Below, piece by piece: positions 1-5,740 of a stretch of 7,349 nt of DNA. The notes beneath the pieces are model-generated. The model was not told where the DNA came from and made no database searches. It was given only the letters and a program-made list of their open reading frames with translations. A program made the translations under genes and the position numbers. Position 1 is the first letter of the stretch. Each line of letters starts with the position of its first letter. This stretch comes from Armatimonadota bacterium (lineage in GTDB: Bacteria > Armatimonadota > Zipacnadia > Zipacnadales > FEN-943): contig JANZZA010000676.1 in assembly GCA_026419655.1 (NCBI GenBank), positions 1 to 7,349 of the forward strand. Reading direction: 5' to 3'.

Positions 1-2425
1 TGGAGTCGCGTCCCTCGACAAGCACCCGTGCCCCGGGCTGCAGTAAGATGTCGAAGCTCACGAGGACCTGCCCGTCGGTTATGTGCGGCTGGTAGAAAAA
101 GTGCGGCTCCCAGATGTGTTCCAGGCCAGGGACGTCAGATAACTTGACCGCGTGCTTCCCGCCGGCCGCCTGCTCCGTGGAAACTCTTATCGAAGCCCCC
201 TTCTCCTCGCCGCTTACGAAGCATCTTTCCGGCTGCTGGCCGGCTGCCGTGTTCTCAAAGTCGTCGTCAACGAATCTTGGCCTGGGCGGTGGTGACGGTG
301 GTGGCAACTCAGTCCGGCGATGCACAATCAGCTTGGGTTCCTCCACCCAAGTTCGGGCGCCATAAAGTCCTGCGCGGCTCGCGTCTATCTGCCGAAAGCC
401 CAGTCTCAGCGCCGGCGATTCGGGCCGCAAGCGAAAGTCGTATTCGTCAGCGTCCACAAACATAGGGTCCGCGACCACAGAGTGCTTGTCCAGACCCATC
501 GCCTGCCATTCAGCGAAGCTGTATCGGAAGAAGGGAAAATCTGGCTGGCCTGTGTGCCAGTAGCAGTTGTAATCCCACTCGCCAAGCTGCTCGCCGGCGT
601 CTATTCGCTGTCGGAGCGTATTTTCGGCATAGGGTATAAAGAGAACTCCCTGCGTCATGTAGATGATGTTTCGCACAAAGGTGTTGGGCCGCCGCTCCCA
701 GTACGGCCACAGGGCGTATTCTGCGGAGAAGGCAAAGATGTTGTTGCGGATAACGTTCTCGTGGCCGCCATTGTTATACATAAGTCCCCCGCTGAGGGTG
801 TTGTAGACAATGTTGTTTTCCACCAGGTAGCCGTTGGTGGTGGCGTCCAGGTAAATGCCCCAACCGATGGCGGAGTAAGGCCACACGTCGTGGAAAAGGT
901 TGCCGCGGATGACAGACCCGGGGGACGTGCCGAGGGTATAGATGGCGCCGCCGTCGTTGAGCATGTGATTCATCACGTGATGGACGTGGTTGTACTCGAT
1001 GACGTTATGGTGAGTGCGGTTGGGCGCATCGTCCCAGTTCCAGCCGATGGACATGCCGGAATAGTTAAAGTCGTGGATTTCGTTGTGAGCTATGACGTTG
1101 TGGGACGACTGGGCCACCCATACCCCCACGCCTGAAGCGTATACGTGCCCGCCGTCGTAGATATGATTGTTGTCCACGACATTGTGGCTGGACTCGGCCT
1201 CATCTTCGTTTGCGGGGTTAGCTTCGCCGATTCTCACTCCGCCCGTGCCCAGGTCGCGGATGCGGCAGCGGGCGATTTTGTTGTTCTTGCACCCTCGCCG
1301 CAGCCACATGCCATATTCCCCGACGTGGGCTATCTCGCAGTCCTCCCACACGCAGTGCCTGGCGCCGTCGGCCATAACGGCCGCGGGTATTGTTACTGCC
1401 GCCTGGGGATCGCTATGTCCTTGCGGCTCCAGTTCCCAGTCTGCATGGCAAAAGCTCAGGCCCCGAAAGGTGACATGTTCGACCCATAGGCCAAGGAAGG
1501 GGTCACCACGCAGTTCCACCAACCGCCTGAGCCGCGGCGCGATGACCTCGGCTTTGGTCATGTCTTCGCCCGCCATTGGATAGTAGCTAAGCACGCCACT
1601 CCGCCGGTCGAGGTACCACTCGCCAGGCGCATCCAGGGCCTCGCGCACGTTCTCGACATAATAGCGCTGGCCCGGCCCCCAGGATTCGAAGGGCCACCAC
1701 GCCGGCCCAGTGAAATGCACGAGGTGATTCCCCTCGTCCAGCCGCGCGATGCGCAGCCGCGATACTTCCCAGGAATGGAATACCACCACATTGGCGTCCT
1801 CGATGTCCGGCCATGGCTTGATGTCCCCTGGCTGGTAGACAAAAGCCGTCCGGTCCTGAGGTGTTTCGGCGCCGGTGACCGGGTCAACGGCTGGCGGCCC
1901 CTTGCGCACTATAGTGAAATAGCCTTCGTTCGGCGTCCGCGCCCGCACGCGCCGCTGGCCGTTAACCCATAGCTGGTTGAAGTACCATTCGCCGCTTGCT
2001 ACCTCTGGGAGGGTCACCTGCCATAACTCACCTGGTCCCTTCTTCCAGCCCGTTATGGCCGCACCGCCGCTGAAGATGGGCCGGGCCCCTGGGGCCGCTT
2101 CATAGACCACCGGCGCCTCCGCTGTGCCCGAATCTCGTGGCTCCAGCACAAACGGTTCGCTCAGACGGTATACGCCGTCTGCTATGATGACTCGCACGGG
2201 TTTTACGGCAGCATCGGCCGAAGCAGCCCGCAGCCGCCGAAGGGCGTCCTGCGCTCCGGCCAGGGATGCCAGCGGCCCGTCGCTGCCGTCGGGTTTTGGT
2301 TGCGCCAGCATGCCTGACCAGCCATCCCGGCCGTTGGGGGCCACGTACAAGGTAAACGGAGCCGCCTCCGCACCTACTGTTGCCGCGGCTAACATGAGCA
2401 CCGTGCCTGGGAGAATAACTGCCAT
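1..2425 (-). CDS. Secreted right-handed parallel beta-helix protein, GH141-like (3' end outside window)
   Basis: Seen: an open frame runs from ATG at 2425 to the left edge (808 codons, no stop). The start is fixed by an in-frame TGA two codons upstream and a strong AGGAGG. Residues 1-21 form a signal peptide: hydrophobic core, no basic N-region, probable cleavage after AEA (19-21). An N-terminal region (about 24-310) opens with FTLYVAPNGRDGWSG and contains NQLWVNGQRRVRART. VTFRGLSFCHADW (about 320-332) leads into roughly seven beta-helix rungs (345-601) with repeats such as HNVIAHNEIHD, HNVIEYNHVHH and ENVIRNNIF. DPMFVDADEYDFRLRPESPA (about 650-670) closes the helix. A second sandwich-like domain starts near FVDDDFE (718) and is cut by the edge. 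Known: this layout is usual for GH141-like proteins, which include a fucosidase and a xylanase. Inferred: an exported glycan hydrolase; D491 (NDGGAIYT) and D527 (GIYLD) are candidate catalytic acids. A beta-helix lyase or a non-catalytic binding protein is the alternative. Confidence 0.9.
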   Translation of the reverse strand, partial: MAVILPGTVLMLAAATVGAEAAPFTLYVAPNGRDGWSGMLAQPKPDGSDGPLASLAGAQDALRRLRAASADAAVKPVRVIIADGVYRLSEPFVLEPRDSGTAEAPVVYEAAPGARPIFSGGAAITGWKKGPGELWQVTLPEVASGEWYFNQLWVNGQRRVRARTPNEGYFTIVRKGPPAVDPVTGAETPQDRTAFVYQPGDIKPWPDIEDANVVVFHSWEVSRLRIARLDEGNHLVHFTGPAWWPFESWGPGQRYYVENVREALDAPGEWYLDRRSGVLSYYPMAGEDMTKAEVIAPRLRRLVELRGDPFLGLWVEHVTFRGLSFCHADWELEPQGHSDPQAAVTIPAAVMADGARHCVWEDCEIAHVGEYGMWLRRGCKNNKIARCRIRDLGTGGVRIGEANPANEDEAESSHNVVDNNHIYDGGHVYASGVGVWVAQSSHNVIAHNEIHDFNYSGMSIGWNWDDAPNRTHHNVIEYNHVHHVMNHMLNDGGAIYTLGTSPGSVIRGNLFHDVWPYSAIGWGIYLDATTNGYLVENNIVYNTLSGGLMYNNGGHENVIRNNIFAFSAEYALWPYWERRPNTFVRNIIYMTQGVLFIPYAENTLRQRIDAGEQLGEWDYNCYWHTGQPDFPFFRYSFAEWQAMGLDKHSVVADPMFVDADEYDFRLRPESPALRLGFRQIDASRAGLYGARTWVEEPKLIVHRRTELPPPSPPPRPRFVDDDFENTAAGQQPERCFVSGEEKGASIRVSTEQAAGGKHAVKLSDVPGLEHIWEPHFFYQPHITDGQVLVSFDILLQPGARVLVEGRDS

Positions 2426-2434
2426 TGCTCAATT

Positions 2435-2440
2435 CCTCCT
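2435..2440 (-). promoter_or_regulatory. Shine-Dalgarno site of the beta-helix gene
   Basis: On the minus strand this reads AGGAGG within TAAGGAGG, nine bases before the ATG at 2425. Together with the TGA at 2431-2429 in the same frame, it decides the start of the secreted beta-helix protein. Confidence 0.85.
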
Positions 2441-2911
2441 TATTGCCCCGGCCAGCCCCTATCGTAAGCAGATACGGAAAGAGCACGCTGCATTTTGCGG
2501 CCGCCGCCAAGGCCCACTGCCCGGAGCTTGCTGCCACGCTGTGCCCCTGGACGACCAAGTGGCAGGAAGCCTGTTTTGTGGCACGAAGGTTATCATGAAG
2601 CCAGCGGACTCGGCGATGGGATACCACGCCTGCGATGGAAGGTTCACGAGGAAATGGAAATAACCTGCCAGCGTGCCGCCGTCCCTCATTAAGCCGCGGG
2701 ATAGTCACCTTGTCACGAGTGTCCGGTCGTGGCACGGCGTCTCCCGCTTGTGCGAATACCAGTTCCGCTGCCGCCGCTGAGCCTCAGAAGTGCCGTGGAG
2801 GGACCCTCGGTTTGAGTCACCACACCTGCAGGAGCATGGCGCGAAGGGAGCTTGTGCGCCCTCGAAGAAACTCAAGGAGGGCCCCCAGACTCCGGCGGGG
2901 GGTTGTGAATA
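2441..2911. other. Divergent intergenic region between beta-helix gene and kinase gene
   Basis: About 470 bases separate the leaders of two divergently transcribed genes, so promoters for both should lie here. I found no convincing -35/-10 pair on either strand. TTGTCA at 2710 lacks a -10 at the right distance, and TACGAT on the minus strand near 2465 lacks a -35. An imperfect hairpin GGCGC...GCGCC lies near 2839-2861, and an isolated AAGGAGG at 2874-2880 sits too far from the kinase ATG to be its ribosome site. Overlapping open frames on both strands here show no recognisable protein motif. The region is long for such dense DNA, so it may hold operators or a degraded gene, but neither can be shown. 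Confidence 0.5.
2897..2902 (+). promoter_or_regulatory. Weak ribosome-binding site of the hybrid kinase
   Basis: A GGGGGG run lies nine bases before the ATG at 2912. It is a poor match to AGGAGG, which suggests modest translation. An in-frame TTG at 2903 is followed immediately by TGA, so the start cannot lie further upstream. Confidence 0.45.
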
Positions 2912-4384
2912 ATGGAAGAGCTACCGCTTAAAATTCTCTTGCTGGAAGGCGACGACAGCGACGCTTCCCTGTTGCAGAGTATACTGGCACAGGCAGAATC
3001 GGCACAGGTGGCGCTGGTACGCGCGAGTCGGGTTGCGCAAGCATTGGACCTGCTGGCCGGCGAACCCTTCGACGCTGCTCTCCTCGACCTATCTGTTCCA
3101 GATAGTGATGGTTTGGATACCTTCGTCAGGGTACATTCCGCCGCGCCCGATCTTCCCGTGGTCCTACTGACAGGACTGGACGACGAAGCCCTGGCCCTGA
3201 GGGCCGTCCAGGAGGGGGCGCAAGACTACCTCGTCAAGGGCCAGGTTAACGCCAGCCTGCTGCTGCGTTCGCTTCGTTACGCCATTGAGCGCCAGCGCAC
3301 CACCTACTACCGCGCCCTGTTGACCGAGCGGGAGCGCTGCTTCGCGGCCGTCTCGGAGATGAGCGACGGTCTTGTGGTCTGTGGCAGAGACTGGTACATC
3401 GAGCACGCCAATCGCGCCGCCTGCCTGTTGCTCAACCTCGGAGACGACGCCGGCCGTGGCCGCTTCCTGGGAGAGGTGCTGGCGCCCTTTGCGCTGTCGG
3501 TGCCCTGGGAGGAACTTCAATCCGGCCGCGAGCCAAGTGTGGCCCTCGAAATCGCGCGGACCGGCACGGTGCCGCCTCTGTATCTTGATGCTCGCCTCTC
3601 GCGCCTTTTCGACGCTTCCGGAAATCTCACCAGTGCCGTTCTCCTGGTGCGCGACGTCACTGATGAACGCCTCGCGCGCAACGTCCAGGCCAACTTCTTC
3701 ACCGCTGTCTCGCATAAGCTCCGCACGCCTCTGGCCATCCTCTTCGGCTACGTGCAACTGTGTAAGGTCCTTCCAGCCGATAAGATGGCCCGCGAATGGA
3801 GCCACATCCTTGCCGTCTGCGAAGCCGAGCTTCGCGAGTTAAGCGAAATGGTGCGCAACCTCCTGGATTTCAGGGCGTTGAGCTCCTGGCAACTGCCCCC
3901 TGCGGCCCGACACACTGACGTGGCTGCAGTCATTAACTCGGTGGCTGAAGAGGTACGGAACCGCTACCCAGGCCGCCGTCTGGAGCTGACCATCCAGGTT
4001 GCTCCGGATGCTGCCGAAGCCGAATGGTCTGAGGAACACCTGGGGTTTGTGCTGGAAAAGCTCCTCGACAACGCCGCCAAATTCGCCGACAAGGACCCGG
4101 TCTGCGTCCGGGTCACCGTTCGGCACGACCCCAACGGTGCTCTCCGTTTCTCCGTGGAAGACAACGGCCCCGGCATCCCCCACGAGTACTTTGACCGCAT
4201 CTTCGAGGGCTTTGTCCAGGTTGAGGAGCGTGTGACGGGTCAGGTGCCGGGTCTCGGTCTGGGACTTTGCATGGCCCGCCAGGTCCTTGAGGCCTGCGGC
4301 GGCTCCATTTCCGTGGCTTCCACCCTCGGCCAGGGGAGCACCTTTACCTTTGTGCTGCCGCCCCTCCCGCCCGCCGAGACCTAA
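2912..4384 (+). CDS. Soluble REC-PAS-HisKA-HATPase histidine kinase with N-terminal receiver
   Basis: Seen: 490 residues with no signal peptide or membrane segment, so cytoplasmic. The receiver domain (about 6-125) has phospho-acceptor D59 in ALLDLSVPDSDG, T87 and K109. A short helical linker is followed by a PAS-like domain (about 141-252, ending LLVRDVTDE). The HisKA helix has phospho-His H268 in SHKLRTPL. The HATPase domain has N box LLDNAAKF (N387), G1 DNGPGI (417-422), F box and G2 GLGLGL (447-452). Known: such proteins receive phosphate or a ligand signal and autophosphorylate at His. Odd: the receiver acidic pair reads E12-G13 instead of E-D, and the residue after H268 is Lys rather than the usual Glu/Asp. 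No response regulator with a DNA-binding output is adjacent, so this is an orphan in the window. Inferred role: an intermediate in a phosphorelay, possibly controlling the divergent beta-helix gene; the target is unknown. Confidence 0.93.
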   Translation: MEELPLKILLLEGDDSDASLLQSILAQAESAQVALVRASRVAQALDLLAGEPFDAALLDLSVPDSDGLDTFVRVHSAAPDLPVVLLTGLDDEALALRAVQEGAQDYLVKGQVNASLLLRSLRYAIERQRTTYYRALLTERERCFAAVSEMSDGLVVCGRDWYIEHANRAACLLLNLGDDAGRGRFLGEVLAPFALSVPWEELQSGREPSVALEIARTGTVPPLYLDARLSRLFDASGNLTSAVLLVRDVTDERLARNVQANFFTAVSHKLRTPLAILFGYVQLCKVLPADKMAREWSHILAVCEAELRELSEMVRNLLDFRALSSWQLPPAARHTDVAAVINSVAEEVRNRYPGRRLELTIQVAPDAAEAEWSEEHLGFVLEKLLDNAAKFADKDPVCVRVTVRHDPNGALRFSVEDNGPGIPHEYFDRIFEGFVQVEERVTGQVPGLGLGLCMARQVLEACGGSISVASTLGQGSTFTFVLPPLPPAET

Positions 4385-5466
4385 GTATTCGCCACAAGCC
4401 ACTTGAGGACTTCCTCGGCTTCCTTCTCGCTGTTGGCCCAGCAATCATAAAAGACCATGTTGGGCTTAAGCTCGCGGTGATAAATCTTTATATCCTCGGC
4501 ATTGCACGGCACCCAGACACTCTTGCCGCGTGCCTGAATGTCTTTGAGCAAGTCCATCCACTTTATGAAGGGTTCGTTGCGTGCTCCTGGGGTCCACTGA
4601 ATGCAATCCAACCCTTTAATCGAGCAAATGTCAGCCAGGTGCACCAGGCACTCCGGGCCGTCGTAGTGATAAGTGCAGTGGCCCAGGTAGGCGGCTTCTT
4701 CCTCAAGCGCCGGCAGCGCCCAGCGCCGAAATTGCTCAGGCCCGATGAGGGCGGCGAAATCGCACTGAATCGTGTTTGTGCGCACAGGATGATATGCCGG
4801 CACCCAACCACATGTTCCAACGGTCCCCATCCGGGCGGCCTCATATATGCCCGCGTAAATCGGCACGAACAAGCCGCGCACGCTTTCCATTGCCCGGTCT
4901 ATGACCTCGGGGTGGTCAATCAGGTCCATGCACAGCCGCTCACCGCCGCGCATAGCGAGGAGAGTGTCCATGTTGGAGTGTAGGTCAACATGGGCAATTA
5001 TCATTTTGCCCTGAGCCGCGTCCGCCAACGCCCGGCAAAAGTCCAGCATCCGCCGCCACCAGTAGTTATTGGGGTCCAGGCGCAAGGGCAGAGCCTCATC
5101 CCAGTCATCTATGCACGGCAGGACCCAGTTAGTGCCAAAATCTTCCTCGGGGAAATGCAGTTCGGCGCCGAGCCAGGCGGCCACCTGGTCCGGCCCGAAA
5201 CTGGGCGTATATGATGGGATGGCTTCGCCGCCCCAGTAGATACTGGCGGCCGATGCTATGACCTGCTCAACCACGGACCCGAAATCTTCCCGCGCTCCGG
5301 CCATGTACTTCGGGCCACGCACCGGCTCAACGCCCTCCCGTGGTGCCCGCACCGCGCACAGGGGCCGGTCAAAAATCTCCTGGTTCCAGAAAGCCAGCCA
5401 GCGTTTCTTTGCTTCCTCAAAATCCGGCTTGAACTCAAGCGAAGTTACGCAACCGCCCTGGGCCAT
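4381..5466 (-). CDS. URO-D superfamily protein, 'trimethylamine corrinoid protein 2'-like
   Basis: Seen: 361 residues from ATG 5466, which has GGGAGG seven bases upstream; the open frame continues upstream to 5583. There is no signal peptide. The N-terminus FKPDFEEAKKRWLAFWNQEI and the later stretches HVDLHSNMDTLLAMRGGERL (159-178), QCDFAALIGPEQFRRW (234-249), YHYDGPECLVHL (266-277) and CIQWTPG (288-294) follow the uroporphyrinogen decarboxylase TIM-barrel pattern. Known: this superfamily includes HemE and Zn-dependent methylcobamide methyltransferases (MtaA type, with an HxC...C zinc motif). The present subgroup is often labelled trimethylamine corrinoid protein 2 without biochemical proof. 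Odd: the probable zinc position reads H267-Y-D269, so the second ligand is Asp, and 13 cysteines occur in the chain. No corrinoid protein or haem gene is nearby, which argues against true HemE. Inferred: a cytosolic enzyme acting on a demethylation or sugar-derived product; substrate unknown. Confidence 0.85.
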   Translation of the reverse strand: MAQGGCVTSLEFKPDFEEAKKRWLAFWNQEIFDRPLCAVRAPREGVEPVRGPKYMAGAREDFGSVVEQVIASAASIYWGGEAIPSYTPSFGPDQVAAWLGAELHFPEEDFGTNWVLPCIDDWDEALPLRLDPNNYWWRRMLDFCRALADAAQGKMIIAHVDLHSNMDTLLAMRGGERLCMDLIDHPEVIDRAMESVRGLFVPIYAGIYEAARMGTVGTCGWVPAYHPVRTNTIQCDFAALIGPEQFRRWALPALEEEAAYLGHCTYHYDGPECLVHLADICSIKGLDCIQWTPGARNEPFIKWMDLLKDIQARGKSVWVPCNAEDIKIYHRELKPNMVFYDCWANSEKEAEEVLKWLVANT

Positions 5467-5473
5467 TTCCAAA

Positions 5474-5479
5474 CCTCCC
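5474..5479 (-). promoter_or_regulatory. Shine-Dalgarno site choosing the ATG start of the URO-D-like gene
   Basis: The minus strand reads GGGAGG with a seven-base spacer to ATG at 5466. This start places FKPDFEEA about ten residues from the N-terminus, as I recall for relatives. A second site, AGGAGG at 5559-5554, lies six bases before an in-frame GTG at 5547 and would add 27 residues with no recognisable motif. Confidence 0.65.
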
Positions 5480-5592
5480 GGCAAGTTGTTTTTCCCCTCC
5501 AGCCCACACGCAGTCACCCAAGACCTCTCTCCACGTTTTGCAGGCACAGGCCACCTCCTAGGGCACGGCCCTCGAAGACTCACAAACCTCCG

Positions 5593-5659
5593 AAAAACCC
5601 TTCTTTGGGGGAAACCCTTTCAAAGGGGTTGTCCCCCAAACCCCCTTCCCAAACTTTTT
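5593..5659. terminator. Long hairpin with T-runs on both strands, terminator-like element
   Basis: The outer arms TTTGGGGGA (5604-5612) and TCCCCCAAA (5632-5640) pair perfectly over nine bases. The inner arms AACCC (5613-5617) and GGGTT (5626-5630) extend the stem across one unpaired G (5631), leaving a small apical loop. Reading the minus strand, the stem is followed after six bases by TTTTT (5597-5593), the form expected for an intrinsic terminator of the GH42-like gene ending at 5741. On the plus strand a TTTTT run (5655-5659) also follows, 14 bases beyond the stem, after CCCCCTTCCC. The element separates the GH42-like gene from the URO-D-like gene, so the two are probably not one simple operon. 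I recall similar GGGGGAAACCC-type hairpins in unrelated genomes; that is memory, not a search. Confidence 0.7.
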
Positions 5660-5740
5660 CCTCCTGTTCACGCCACCGAGGCCGCCTGCATAAATTGATA
5701 GCGCCGCACCATGCCCTTGCGGGTTTGGCGTCACCTACGG

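Noticed and set aside
320..1135. A 271-codon plus-strand open frame rich in Val, Asp and His
   Set aside because: It is antisense to the beta-helix rungs. Its VVDNVV-like repeats are the complement of the Asn-rich ladder, and it has no family motif.
2100..2735. Open frames on both strands spanning the divergent leader and the start of the beta-helix gene
   Set aside because: They overlap the signal-peptide region in another frame, lack a ribosome site and resemble no family.
2705..2760. TTGTCA as a -35 box for the kinase gene
   Set aside because: No acceptable -10 lies 15-19 bases downstream.
3164..3805. A 213-codon minus-strand open frame inside the kinase gene (a further one lies at 3839-4444)
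   Set aside because: Both are antisense shadows favoured by GC-rich codon use. The kinase frame carries intact REC, HisKA and HATPase motifs.
4477..4983. A 168-codon plus-strand open frame
   Set aside because: It is antisense to the clear URO-D-like coding region, with no recognisable motif.
4381..5466. Annotation as true uroporphyrinogen decarboxylase (HemE)
   Set aside because: The sequence pattern fits the divergent 'trimethylamine corrinoid protein 2' subgroup, and no haem biosynthesis genes are nearby.
5604..5655. Possible G-quadruplex on the minus strand at the G-runs of the hairpin
   Set aside because: Only three closely spaced G-runs occur before C-rich sequence, and these would pair in the hairpin instead.
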